Positions 49,740 to 58,745 of a DNA stretch of 64,000 nt are shown here, one piece after another. This DNA is from an uncultured Tenacibaculum sp. (GTDB taxonomy: Bacteria; Bacteroidota; Bacteroidia; Flavobacteriales; Flavobacteriaceae), in contig NZ_CANMAX010000002.1 of the NCBI RefSeq assembly GCF_947495995.1, forward strand, positions 682,001 to 746,000, read 5' to 3'. A program made the translations under genes and the position numbers. The number at the start of each line of letters is the position of its first letter. Position 1 is the first letter of the stretch. The notes beneath the pieces are model-generated. The model saw only the letters and a list, made by a program, of their open reading frames with translations, was not told where the DNA came from and did no database searches.

Positions 49740-51212
49740 ATGGAAAAGAGAAAAGATTGGTTTAAAAATCGAGGATATATCCATTTTACTAATAAGACAC
49801 CATTATCGCAGAGAAAAAAAATCTTGTCCTATGTTGAACAACCTAAAATAATATCTCGACATTCTTTTTCTCCATTAATTTTTAAAGAAATAAAACAACG
49901 TAGATTTAAAGAATCTAACTTCAATGGAGTATTAAGGCGATCTCATAAAAAGATCAAAAAAAATGGTAATGTAGAATCAAATATTAAGATTCGAGAAATA
50001 TTATATGCAACTCACATTGATGCACATATTTATTCATATTACACACAAAAAATTATTTTACCAAAATATGAAAATTATCTTCTCAAGTACCCAGAATTAT
50101 CCAAAGCTATAACAGCATATCGACAAATTGAAACAGAAGATGGTCTAAAGTTTAAAAACAACACCCATTTTGCTAAAGACGTATTTTCAGAGATAAAAAA
50201 AAGACAAAACTGTGTTGCTATAGTGTTAGATATAAAAAACTTTTTCCCTAGCTTAAATCATAAAAAATTGAAACTAGCCTGGGCTAAAATACTTGGGCAT
50301 AAATCCCTACCAAAAGATCATTATAACATTTTTAAATCTGCAACTCGCTTTTCTTATGTAAAACTTAATGATCTAAAAACAAAAAATAATCACTTTGATG
50401 AAAAAAGATTAGCTGATAACCGAAAAAAAGGTAAGGATACTTTTTTTCTTAGTATTAAAGAACTGATTGACTCTGATATAATAATTCATAAAAATCAAAA
50501 AAAAGATTCAAAAAATAATCTTCAAGGAATACCTCAAGGACTTCCAATTAGTGCTTTACTTGCTAATATATATATGTTATCATTTGATCAGGTTATAATT
50601 GATATACTAACTAAAAAGCATAATGTATATTACAGAAGATATTCTGATGATATAGTCATTTTATGTAAAAAAAATCAAACTGATTTCGTTGAAGAATTTC
50701 TAACTAATGAAATTAAAAAACTTGACTTAGAGATTTCAGAAGATAAAACTGAAAAAATACTATTTAAAATAAACAACAATCGATTACAGTCTTATAAAAT
50801 CAACGAAGACTCTTCTTTGCTTTTTAATTTTCCGTTGAACTATTTGGGGTTTGAATTTTATGGATATCAAACATTAATAAAGTCAAAAAACCTTGCACAG
50901 TTTTATAGAAATATGAAACAATCAATTGCTAGAAAGCATAAAAGAGTAGATAAAATTAAAGAAAAGGACTTAGTTGACACCGCACCGTTATTTAAAGGAA
51001 AAATCTATCGTTTGTATAGCTTTAAAGGTGTTAAACCAAGAAAAATTCACGTTAAAGGAAAAAATTACACAAGGAAGTTTCGAGGTAATTATTTACGTTA
51101 TGCTTACAAAGCATCAGAAGAGTTAGAAGCGCCAGAAATTAAAAGACAACTAAAAAATCACTGGAAAATCTTACAAAAAACAATTTCTAAATACGATTTT
51201 TCTAATTCTTAA
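49740..51212 (+). CDS. Defence-type reverse transcriptase (DRT2-like candidate)
   Basis: The 490-aa protein is an RNA-directed DNA polymerase. An N-terminal extension (1-150) contains WFKNRGYIHF, RHSFSPLIF and IDAHIYSYY. The RT core follows: VLDIKNFFPSLNHKKL (Asp164), LPKDHYNIFKSATRF, LQGIPQGLPISALLANIYML (262-280), YYRRYSDDIVILC with catalytic Asp303-Asp304 (YSDD instead of YADD), EISEDKTEKILF, and LNYLGFEF. A basic C-terminal domain (about 380-490) follows. There is no maturase, endonuclease or intron structure, so it is not a group II intron. From memory, the N-terminal WFxxRGYxHF and xHSFxP motifs are those of the DRT2 (UG2) antiphage RTs; DRT9 or another 'unknown group' is the alternative. 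It stands alone between housekeeping genes with a structured noncoding region upstream. Start ATG 49740; an in-frame stop lies at 49692. Confidence 0.88.
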   Translation: MEKRKDWFKNRGYIHFTNKTPLSQRKKILSYVEQPKIISRHSFSPLIFKEIKQRRFKESNFNGVLRRSHKKIKKNGNVESNIKIREILYATHIDAHIYSYYTQKIILPKYENYLLKYPELSKAITAYRQIETEDGLKFKNNTHFAKDVFSEIKKRQNCVAIVLDIKNFFPSLNHKKLKLAWAKILGHKSLPKDHYNIFKSATRFSYVKLNDLKTKNNHFDEKRLADNRKKGKDTFFLSIKELIDSDIIIHKNQKKDSKNNLQGIPQGLPISALLANIYMLSFDQVIIDILTKKHNVYYRRYSDDIVILCKKNQTDFVEEFLTNEIKKLDLEISEDKTEKILFKINNNRLQSYKINEDSSLLFNFPLNYLGFEFYGYQTLIKSKNLAQFYRNMKQSIARKHKRVDKIKEKDLVDTAPLFKGKIYRLYSFKGVKPRKIHVKGKNYTRKFRGNYLRYAYKASEELEAPEIKRQLKNHWKILQKTISKYDFSNS

Positions 51213-51258
51213 TAGAATTCATAATTTATTGTACTTTTATTTCTTAAATTTTATGCAG

Positions 51259-52695
51259 ATGAGCGAACAGCTATTATACATTTTAGCAACTGGTTTTGTA
51301 GGAATTATCATAGGTTTTTTGGTAGGTTTTATCATTCAAAAAAGTAAAGCTTCTGTTCTAGAAAAAGACAATTCTAGCCTTCAGGAACGAAATTCAATGC
51401 TTTTAGAGCAGAAAACTGTTGCAGAAAGTGAAATGGTTACTCTGAAAGAAGAATTAAAAACTATTCAAACAGAAAAAGATACTTTAAAAGAAAGAAATCA
51501 ATCTTTAACTGAATACAAATCTTCTTCTGAAAAAAATGTAGAAGAATTAAAAAGCGAATTAAAGTTTTTACAAACAGAGAAGGAAAGTTTGATAAAAGTC
51601 AATACGCGTCAAGATGTTGATCTAAAAAACTTACAACATAAGCTTACAGAACAAAAAGGTGAATTAGAAGGATTACAAGAAAAATTCACCAAAGAATTCG
51701 AAAACTTAGCCAATAAAATTTTAGAAGAAAAGTCGAATAAATTTACTGTTCAGAATAAGGAGAATATTCAAAATATTTTAAATCCTTTAGAAAAGAAAAT
51801 TAAAGATTTCGAGGATAAAGTAGATAAAACTCATAAAGAAAGCATTGATTATCATTCGGCTTTACGTCAACAAATTCTAGGTTTAAAAGAGTTGAATGCT
51901 CAAATGAGTAAAGAAACTTTAAACTTAACAAGAGCTTTAAAAGGTGATAGTAAAACTCAAGGAAATTGGGGTGAATTAGTTCTAGAACGAGTTTTAGAAA
52001 AATCTGGTTTAGAAAAAGATAGAGAATATTTTGTACAACAATCATTTACGAATGAAGAAGGGAAACGTATTTTACCTGATGTTGTAATTCATCTTCCTGA
52101 CAATAAAAAAATGGTTATCGATAGTAAAGTGTCTTTAACTGCTTATGAAAAGTTTGTAAATTCTGATGATGAAACAGAAAAAACAACTTTCTTAAAAGAG
52201 CATTTAATTTCTTTAAAGAGACACGTTGAACAATTATCTGAAAAGAAATACGAGGATATTTATAAAATCGAGTCACCTGACTTTGTTCTATTATTTGTTC
52301 CTATTGAACCTGCGTTTGCTGTAGCTTTAAGTGAAGATAATACGTTGTACAATAAAGCTTTCGAAAGAAATATTGTTATTGTTACTCCTACTACTTTATT
52401 AGCTACTTTACGTACTATTGATACCATGTGGAATAACGAAAAACAGCAACGTAATGCTATAGAAATTGCGAGACAAGCTGGAGCGTTATACGATAAGTTT
52501 GAAGGGCTTCTTAAAGACTTAATCAGTATTGGTAAAAAAATAGATGCTACTAAAAATGATTACAGTGCTGCTATGAATAAACTTGTTGACGGACGTGGTA
52601 ACTTAATTACTAGTGTTGAAAAATTGAAAAAAATGGGTGCTAAAGCTAAAAAAGCATTACCTGAAAGCATCATTGATAGAGCAAAAGATAATTAA
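51259..52695 (+). CDS. rmuC: DNA recombination protein RmuC
   Basis: From ATG 51259 (51253 also possible; a TTG at 51229 is rejected) the product is about 478 aa. A single N-terminal membrane helix (YILATGFVGIIIGFLVGFII) is followed by a long coiled coil (about 30-190, with heptad-like EELKTIQTEKDTLKERNQSL) and then the RmuC nuclease-like domain (about 220-430): KTQGNWGELVLERVLEKSGL, LPDVVIHLPDNKKMVIDSKV and VLLFVPIEPAFAVAL. RmuC limits inversions at short inverted repeats and is a predicted PD-(D/E)xK-type nuclease. It follows the RT gene by 46 bp on the same strand but is an ordinary chromosomal gene. Confidence 0.94.
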   Translation: MSEQLLYILATGFVGIIIGFLVGFIIQKSKASVLEKDNSSLQERNSMLLEQKTVAESEMVTLKEELKTIQTEKDTLKERNQSLTEYKSSSEKNVEELKSELKFLQTEKESLIKVNTRQDVDLKNLQHKLTEQKGELEGLQEKFTKEFENLANKILEEKSNKFTVQNKENIQNILNPLEKKIKDFEDKVDKTHKESIDYHSALRQQILGLKELNAQMSKETLNLTRALKGDSKTQGNWGELVLERVLEKSGLEKDREYFVQQSFTNEEGKRILPDVVIHLPDNKKMVIDSKVSLTAYEKFVNSDDETEKTTFLKEHLISLKRHVEQLSEKKYEDIYKIESPDFVLLFVPIEPAFAVALSEDNTLYNKAFERNIVIVTPTTLLATLRTIDTMWNNEKQQRNAIEIARQAGALYDKFEGLLKDLISIGKKIDATKNDYSAAMNKLVDGRGNLITSVEKLKKMGAKAKKALPESIIDRAKDN

Positions 52696-53172
52696 TCAGC
52701 TTAAAAACTAGTCTAAATTATTTCTGAAGTAAATATATAATTAAACAAAGAAGATTTGTTTGATACAATTCTGCTACAAAAGAGTTAAACAATTTTTAAG
52801 TAAGTTATTATTATTCACATAAAATAATATTACTTGTTTAAAAATTTAAAATAGTTTAACAGTAAGATCACATCATTATCATCTCACAAATCTAAAACGG
52901 TATCGTAATACATAAAAAGTAAGTTTTACCACCATAAACTTCATTATTAGCAATAACAATAGAGCGAAATCGATTTATTTATCAACACGAAATCGTTTTA
53001 GTAGCTAACTCCTTTTTTTAGATTAATTAATTCACAATAAATTCGTTAAAAAATGGTTAACCTTCATTTTTTTAACAATTAAAAAATCATATCTACAACA
53101 CAAGTTTTAGCGATGATTTTTTAGTAATAGCGGCCCTATTATATTTCAAATAAACCTAATAACACAAACACA
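52696..53172. promoter_or_regulatory. 477-bp noncoding region upstream of the alpha-amylase gene
   Basis: No gene was found. It holds several symmetric elements: a direct repeat CGAAATCG at 52965-52972 and 52988-52995 (23 bp apart, about two helical turns), the first within the palindrome AAATCGATTT (52967-52976); a nested dyad GTTAAAAAATG / CATTTTTTTAAC (53045-53055, 53065-53076) enclosing GGTTAACC; and TATTATT/AATAATA around 52810. These are reasonable candidate operators for a sugar-responsive regulator of the amylase. Confidence 0.5.
53140..53147 (+). promoter_or_regulatory. Possible -7 element of the alpha-amylase gene
   Basis: TATATTTC differs from TAnnTTTG at the last base; a T-run about 19 nt upstream could act as -33. 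The leader would be about 22 nt. Confidence 0.35.
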
Positions 53173-55797
53173 ATGAGACAAACCCTAAAACTTTTACAGC
53201 TTGTACTGTTATTCTTTTTTATATCGAATATACAGGCACAAGACGAAGATGTAATGTTCCAAGCTTTTGATTGGAATGTTCAAAATCAACCTGCTGGACA
53301 AACATGGTTCAATGTTGTCACTCAAAACAGTGCAGAAATAAATAGTGCTGGTGTCGATTTAATTTGGTTACCTCCAGTAAGCGACTCTGCAGCTCCACAA
53401 GGATATTTACCAAGAGAATTATATAACTTTAATAGTGCTTATGGTACAGAAGCTCAACTAAGAGGTTTAATTAATCAATATCATAATTTAGGAATGAAAA
53501 TTATTGGAGATATTGTAATTAACCATAGAGTTGGCACTAGCGATGCAGTTACTTTTACCAATCCTGCTTGGCCTACAACTTTTATTACTGCTGATGATGA
53601 GGGGAGAAATTTTGTTAATTTCCCTGTAGAATTCAGTATAAATTCTGATTATTTTCCTGGAACAGCTTTAAAAGCAGATGGTTCTAATGGTACATATGGT
53701 CCTGCTAGGGATTTAGATCACAGAAATCCTGCTGTAAGACAAGAAATTAAAAACTGGATGAATTTCTTAAAAAATGATCTAGGTTTTGATGGATGGAGAT
53801 ACGATTTCGTTCATGGTTATGATCCAATTTATAATAAAGAATATAACGATGCTACTCAACCTTATTTTGCTGTTGGTGAATTATTAGAAAGTAGTAGAGT
53901 TCAAACAAATAACTGGGTAAATTTTACTCAACAATCTTCTTCAGCTTTTGATTTCAATACAAAAGTTACCTTACAAGATGCTATTAGAGACAATAACATG
54001 TCTTATTTAAGAGATGGTCAAGGTAGACCTTCTGGTATGATTGGAATTAATCCAGGAAAATCAGTTACTTTTTTAGATAATCATGATACTGGTTTTGCAC
54101 AACAATGTTGTGGATCTAATTATGTTTTCCCTGGTGGTGAAACAAATTTAAGAAAAGGTTATGCCTATATCTTAACACATCCTGGTAATCCTATGATTTT
54201 CTGGACACATTATTTCGATGCTGGAAATGGCGTAAGACAAGCTATTAAAGATTTAATCGCTATTAGAAAAGATGTACGAATATTTGCAAGTTCATCTATA
54301 AATATTGCTGAAGCTAGAAATGATGTATATGCTGCTTATATTGATGGAAGAAACGGTACAATCGCCATGAAATTAGGTGGTGGTAACTGGTCTCCTCAAG
54401 GGACTGGTTGGACATTAAGAACTTCTGGAACTGATTATGCTGTATGGACAAAAGGTGGTACTGTTACTCCTCCGCCTCCACCGCCAGCACAAGTTGATCC
54501 TTTTACTGTGAACTTCAAAAAACCAGCTAGTTGGAATAATAATGTAAACGTATATTTATTTGATGCTTCTACAAACGCTATTATTCCTGGAACTTCAGCT
54601 TGGCCAGGACAATCAGCTACAAATATTTCAGGAACTCCTTGGTATTCTTTACAAGTAAATCCTCCATCAGGTGTAGCTGCACAAAATATTAGAGTAATTT
54701 TTAATGATGGTACAAATCAAACAGACGATTTATCAAGAAGTACTACAGGATGGTATGATAATGGTTCTTGGTCTAACAGTTGTCCGTCTGATTGTAGCGG
54801 AAGTACGAATCCACCAACTGGTACAACTAATTTTACTGTAAACTTTAAAAAACCAAATGGTTGGGGTAATACAGTTAATGCTTACTTCTTTGATGCTGGT
54901 GCAAATGCAACAATTCCTGGAACTGCAGGATGGCCTGGGCAACAAACTACCAATATTTCAGGAACTCCTTGGTATTCATTTGAAGTTACAATTCCTTCTG
55001 GAACAACTTTAAGCAATGTGCGAGTTATTTTTAATGATGGAAATAATCAAACTGATGATTTAGCTAGAGGATCAACAGGTTGGTATAACAATGGCACTTG
55101 GACTAATACTTGTCCATCTGATTGTGATGGAAATACAAATCCAAATCCACCAACTACCAATGATGTTACATTTTACTTCTTGAAAAATTCTTCTTGGGGT
55201 AATACAGCTAATGTATATTTATACAACACAAATACCAACTCTACTTTATCTGGAACTCCCGGATGGCCTGGAGCTGTAATGCAGAATCAAGCAAACTCTT
55301 CTTGGTCTTCAGTTTCTTTTACTTTACCAAATAATGTATCAGCAAATAATGTTGGTGTTGTTTTTAATAATGGAAACGGACAACAAACTGTTGATTTAAC
55401 TAGAGGAACTTCAGGTTGGTTTAGAGTTACTGGAAATTCTAGTGGGAAAGCAACAGGAGTTTGGTCTAATAACTGTCCTACAGAATGTGTTTCACAAAGA
55501 CAAGTTTTAGTAACAAATGACAATGTAATTAACTTTGAAAACTCTGTAAGAATAGCTCCTAATCCAATAACTCAAAATGGTAACCTATTTATTACTACGA
55601 AAGAAAAAGGTATTTTAAAAGTAGCTATTATTAACTTATTAGGACAATCAAGAACAATTTATGAAGAAAATAATGAAGCTGGTAACCATACAATCCAATT
55701 AAAAGATAGTGATTTTGGTGCCAAAGGAGTTTACATTATTTCAACTACGTTAGATAACAAAAACATAGTTAAACCTATAAAAGTTATCAAACAATAA
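53173..55797 (+). CDS. Secreted GH13 alpha-amylase with three starch-binding modules and T9SS tail
   Basis: An 874-aa exported enzyme (signal peptide ending FISNIQAQ). The GH13 barrel (about 25-430) shows IGDIVINHRVG, the nucleophile Asp211 in GWRYDFVHG, acid/base Glu236 in AVGELLE and Asp305 in FLDNHDTG. After a Pro-rich linker (TPPPPPPAQ) come three tandem beta-modules at about 444-540, 553-650 and 664-775, each with NFKKPxxW-type start, a GxxxWPG motif and, in two, SCPSDC/TCPSDC Cys pairs, typical of CBM26-like starch-binding modules. The last 85 residues are a type A sorting domain (RIAPNPITQNGNLFI to VKPIKVIKQ). It digests starch-like alpha-glucans outside the cell or on its surface. A long regulatory region precedes it. 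Confidence 0.95.
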   Translation: MRQTLKLLQLVLLFFFISNIQAQDEDVMFQAFDWNVQNQPAGQTWFNVVTQNSAEINSAGVDLIWLPPVSDSAAPQGYLPRELYNFNSAYGTEAQLRGLINQYHNLGMKIIGDIVINHRVGTSDAVTFTNPAWPTTFITADDEGRNFVNFPVEFSINSDYFPGTALKADGSNGTYGPARDLDHRNPAVRQEIKNWMNFLKNDLGFDGWRYDFVHGYDPIYNKEYNDATQPYFAVGELLESSRVQTNNWVNFTQQSSSAFDFNTKVTLQDAIRDNNMSYLRDGQGRPSGMIGINPGKSVTFLDNHDTGFAQQCCGSNYVFPGGETNLRKGYAYILTHPGNPMIFWTHYFDAGNGVRQAIKDLIAIRKDVRIFASSSINIAEARNDVYAAYIDGRNGTIAMKLGGGNWSPQGTGWTLRTSGTDYAVWTKGGTVTPPPPPPAQVDPFTVNFKKPASWNNNVNVYLFDASTNAIIPGTSAWPGQSATNISGTPWYSLQVNPPSGVAAQNIRVIFNDGTNQTDDLSRSTTGWYDNGSWSNSCPSDCSGSTNPPTGTTNFTVNFKKPNGWGNTVNAYFFDAGANATIPGTAGWPGQQTTNISGTPWYSFEVTIPSGTTLSNVRVIFNDGNNQTDDLARGSTGWYNNGTWTNTCPSDCDGNTNPNPPTTNDVTFYFLKNSSWGNTANVYLYNTNTNSTLSGTPGWPGAVMQNQANSSWSSVSFTLPNNVSANNVGVVFNNGNGQQTVDLTRGTSGWFRVTGNSSGKATGVWSNNCPTECVSQRQVLVTNDNVINFENSVRIAPNPITQNGNLFITTKEKGILKVAIINLLGQSRTIYEENNEAGNHTIQLKDSDFGAKGVYIISTTLDNKNIVKPIKVIKQ

Positions 55798-55839
55798 CTA
55801 AGTATATCCTTTTAGATATAATTTTAATATAATCCCAAT

Positions 55840-55872
55840 AAAAAACGGTTGTTAATTTAACAACCGTTTTTT
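55840..55872. terminator. Bidirectional intrinsic terminator
   Basis: AAAAAACGGTTGTTA (55840-55854) pairs perfectly with TAACAACCGTTTTTT (55858-55872), a 15-bp stem between the convergent amylase and glyA genes. Confidence 0.92.
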
Positions 55873-55903
55873 ATTTATATAACTAAGAAATAGAAAATTA
55901 CAA

Positions 55904-57178
55904 TTACATTACGAATAATCTTCTGTGGTGCATTAAATCTTGTACCTTCTCTCCTATTTCATGTAATTTTTCATCGTTATCTGCATTCTGTAGTGCTTCG
56001 TCAATAAGCTCTACAACTACAAGCATATCTTCTTCAACTAAACCTCTAGTCGTAATTGCTGGAGTTCCTATTCTAATTCCAGAAGTTACAAATGGAGATT
56101 CTGTATCAAACGGAACCATATTTTTGTTTACTGTAATTTCTGCTTTTCCTAAAGCTAATTCAGCATCTTTACCAGTAATTCCTTTATTTCTAAGATCAAT
56201 TAACATCATATGATTGTCTGTTCCTCCAGAAATAATATGATATCCTTTTTCTACAAATGCAGCAGCCATAGCTCTAGCATTCTCTCTTACTTGAATTTGA
56301 TATTCTAAGAACTCATCTGTTAAAGCTTCTCCGAAAGCAACTGCTTTAGCTGCAATAACATGTTCTAATGGCCCACCTTGGTTACCTGGGAAAACTGCAC
56401 TGTTTAATAACGTAGACATTTTCTTTAGTTTTCCACTTTTTAATTTTAGACCAAATGGGTTCTCAAAATCTTTACCAATCATAATCATACCACCTCTTGG
56501 TCCACGTAAAGTTTTGTGAGTTGTAGTGGTAACAATATGACAATGTGGTAATGGATCATTTAAAATACCTTTAGCAATTAATCCTGATGGATGAGAAATA
56601 TCTGCCATTAAAATTGCTCCAACGCTATCTGCAATTTCACGGAAACGTTTAAAATCCATATCTCTTGAATACGCAGAAGCTCCAGCAATAATTAACTTTG
56701 GCTTGTGTTCTTTTGCTTGACTTTCGATATGATCGTAATCTAATAAACCAGTTTCTTTATCTACTCCATAAAAAACAGGGTTATATAATTTACCAGAAAA
56801 GTTTACAGGTGAACCGTGAGTTAAGTGTCCTCCGTGTGATAAATCGAATCCTAAAATCGTATCACCTGGCTTTAAACAAGCTGCAAAAACTGCTGTATTA
56901 GCTTGACTTCCTGAGTGTGGTTGAACATTAACATATTCTGCTCCGAAAAGCTCTTTAGCTCTATCAATAGCGATTTGTTCAACGATATCTACAACTTCAC
57001 AACCTCCATAATAACGCTTACCTGGATATCCTTCAGCATATTTATTAGTTAAAACAGAACCTTGTGCTTGCATTACTTGATCACTAACAAAGTTTTCTGA
57101 TGCAATTAGTTCTAGACCATTTAACTGACGTTGTTTTTCTTCTTGAATTAAATCAAATATTTGATGATCGAACTGCAT
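55904..57178 (-). CDS. glyA: Serine hydroxymethyltransferase
   Basis: A 424-aa PLP enzyme converting serine and tetrahydrofolate to glycine and methylene-THF. Motifs are [60 protein letters not shown], the PLP-lysine site [20 protein letters not shown], and [20 protein letters not shown]. Length is normal. It is 12 bp downstream of a LETM1-like gene that abuts proline dehydrogenase, so the three are probably one transcript. Products feed the glycine cleavage system (gcvT at 46811). Confidence 0.97.
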   Translation of the reverse strand: MQFDHQIFDLIQEEKQRQLNGLELIASENFVSDQVMQAQGSVLTNKYAEGYPGKRYYGGCEVVDIVEQIAIDRAKELFGAEYVNVQPHSGSQANTAVFAACLKPGDTILGFDLSHGGHLTHGSPVNFSGKLYNPVFYGVDKETGLLDYDHIESQAKEHKPKLIIAGASAYSRDMDFKRFREIADSVGAILMADISHPSGLIAKGILNDPLPHCHIVTTTTHKTLRGPRGGMIMIGKDFENPFGLKLKSGKLKKMSTLLNSAVFPGNQGGPLEHVIAAKAVAFGEALTDEFLEYQIQVRENARAMAAAFVEKGYHIISGGTDNHMMLIDLRNKGITGKDAELALGKAEITVNKNMVPFDTESPFVTSGIRIGTPAITTRGLVEEDMLVVVELIDEALQNADNDEKLHEIGEKVQDLMHHRRLFVM

Positions 57179-57190
57179 TTATTATTGTTT

Positions 57191-57481
57191 TTAGTTGTTG
57201 TTATTCTTTTTTTGAAAAGAGCTAGGCAACATTGTTGGAAATAATTTAAAGAACAAAAATAACCATAAAGTTCCAGCGGGTAACATAAAAAGTATAAAAG
57301 CTGGTATTACTTTTAAAATGTCTATCGTTTGTTCTCTAACTTTTTGTTTTTCCTCTAAATTTAATGTCGTTTTAAAAGATTTATATACTAATAAAAATAG
57401 CTCTTTACTTTCTTTATATTCTTGTATAAAACTGTTCTTATAACTATGAAGTAATGCTTTTACTTCTTTTATAGTGAACAT
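57191..57481 (-). CDS. LETM1-like domain protein, 96 aa
   Basis: The 96-aa product carries a LETM1-related core: LEEKQKVREQTIDILKVIPA and FILFMLPAGTLWLFLFFKLF, then PTMLPSSF, the same order as in eukaryotic LETM1 (the mitochondrial inner-membrane ion/proton exchanger) and in small Bacteroidota LETM1-like proteins. One hydrophobic segment at about 63-82 is probably a membrane helix. The ribosome-binding-like C-terminal domain of LETM1 is absent. Its ATG overlaps the proline dehydrogenase stop by 1 nt, and glyA follows by 12 bp. Ion transport is a possibility only. Confidence 0.8.
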   Translation of the reverse strand: MFTIKEVKALLHSYKNSFIQEYKESKELFLLVYKSFKTTLNLEEKQKVREQTIDILKVIPAFILFMLPAGTLWLFLFFKLFPTMLPSSFQKKNNNN

Positions 57482-58644
57482 TATAGTTTTCTACGTTTCT
57501 TTTCTGTTTTTATAAGATTTAACTCTCTAGAAGTTTGTCCTTCTACAGATGTGTTTTCTTCAGCTCTTCTAATTAAATAAGGCATCACATCTCGAACTGG
57601 TCCAAATGGTACATACTTAGCAACGTTGTAACCTTCTTCAGCTAAATTGAAACTTATATGATCACTCATACCATATAATTGACCAAACCACATTCGTTTG
57701 TCTCCTTTTTCAATATTATACTTTTCTGCTAACTGCATTAATAGATATGAACTTTCTTCATTATGAGTTCCTGCAAATAAGGCCATGTTTTTATGTTCCA
57801 TCATATATAAAATGGCTTCATCGTAGTTCTTATCAGTAAGCTCTTTGGTTTTACATATTGGAGATGGATAACCGTATTCTTCGGCTCTATCTCTTTCTTT
57901 TTCCATGTATGCACCACGAACTACTTTCATTCCAATATGGAATCCTTTCTGATGCGCTCTTTGATGTAAAGATTTTAAATAATCCATACGATCATGACGA
58001 TACATTTGTAGTGTATTAAAAACTAATGCTTTCTCTTTATTATAAGTTTCCATTAATTCTTCTACTAAATCGTCAGCTGCATCTTGCATCCAACTCTCTT
58101 CAGCATCAATTAATAATGGAACATCTTTATCAAAAGCTAATTTACATACTCGATGAAATCTAGCTTTTACTCGTTCCCTTTCTTGCTCTTCTTCTTGAGT
58201 TAATGGCTTTTGTTCTCCTATTTTTTGATATAAGGCAAAACGACCAAATCCTGTAGGCTTAAATACAGCGAAAGGAATCGATTGCTTTTCTTCAGAAAAC
58301 TTAATGATATTCTCAATAGTTTTTACGGCATTATCAAAACTCTCTTCTTCTTCTTTACCCTCTACAGAATAATCTAATACACTATGTACATTTCCTTTGT
58401 TGTACATATTTTCGATATTAGGAATACAATCTTCTTCTGTAATTCCTCCGCAGAAATGATCAAATACAGTAGAACGAATAAGTCCTTCTACAGGCAAATG
58501 CGCTTTTAACGCAAAATTTGTTACTGCTGTTCCTATTTTTACCATAGGTTGACTTTGAATTAAGCGAAATAAAAAATACGCTCTTTCTAACTCAGAATCA
58601 GACTTTAGCTTAAATGCTACCTCAGTGTTTTCAAAAAGTTTCAT
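57481..58644 (-). CDS. Proline dehydrogenase
   Basis: A 387-aa FAD-dependent enzyme oxidising proline to pyrroline-5-carboxylate, membrane-peripheral. It is a TIM barrel with FAVFKPTGFGRFALYQKIGE, VPLLIDAEESWMQDAADDLV, GFHIGMKVVRGAYMEKERDR, ALFAGTHNEESSYLLMQL and WFGQLYGMSDHISFNLAEEG near the end, the last three being classic ProDH motifs, including the RxxR-type region in PYLIRRAEE. It is the monofunctional type; no P5C dehydrogenase lies alongside. A -7 element TATATTTG lies 33 nt upstream. The operon continues with a LETM1-like gene and glyA. Confidence 0.93.
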   Translation of the reverse strand: MKLFENTEVAFKLKSDSELERAYFLFRLIQSQPMVKIGTAVTNFALKAHLPVEGLIRSTVFDHFCGGITEEDCIPNIENMYNKGNVHSVLDYSVEGKEEEESFDNAVKTIENIIKFSEEKQSIPFAVFKPTGFGRFALYQKIGEQKPLTQEEEQERERVKARFHRVCKLAFDKDVPLLIDAEESWMQDAADDLVEELMETYNKEKALVFNTLQMYRHDRMDYLKSLHQRAHQKGFHIGMKVVRGAYMEKERDRAEEYGYPSPICKTKELTDKNYDEAILYMMEHKNMALFAGTHNEESSYLLMQLAEKYNIEKGDKRMWFGQLYGMSDHISFNLAEEGYNVAKYVPFGPVRDVMPYLIRRAEENTSVEGQTSRELNLIKTEKKRRKL

Positions 58645-58676
58645 TATATAGTAGTCCCTAGTTTACTTTATTGCAA

Positions 58677-58684
58677 CAAATATA
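58677..58684 (-). promoter_or_regulatory. -7 element of the proline dehydrogenase operon
   Basis: Reads TATATTTG on the minus strand (exact TAnnTTTG match), about 33 nt before the start. No TTG at the proper -33 distance was seen. Confidence 0.5.
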
Positions 58685-58745
58685 GAAGACAACATTTAAA
58701 TATTTTAATATTTTCTACTTAATTTGCATCATATTATATCAATCA

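Noticed and set aside
49618..49848. 77-codon plus-strand frame running into the RT gene in a different frame
   Set aside because: It overlaps the RT start out of frame, has only an internal ATG (49726), and its peptide shows no family; probably fortuitous in a GC-richer stretch.
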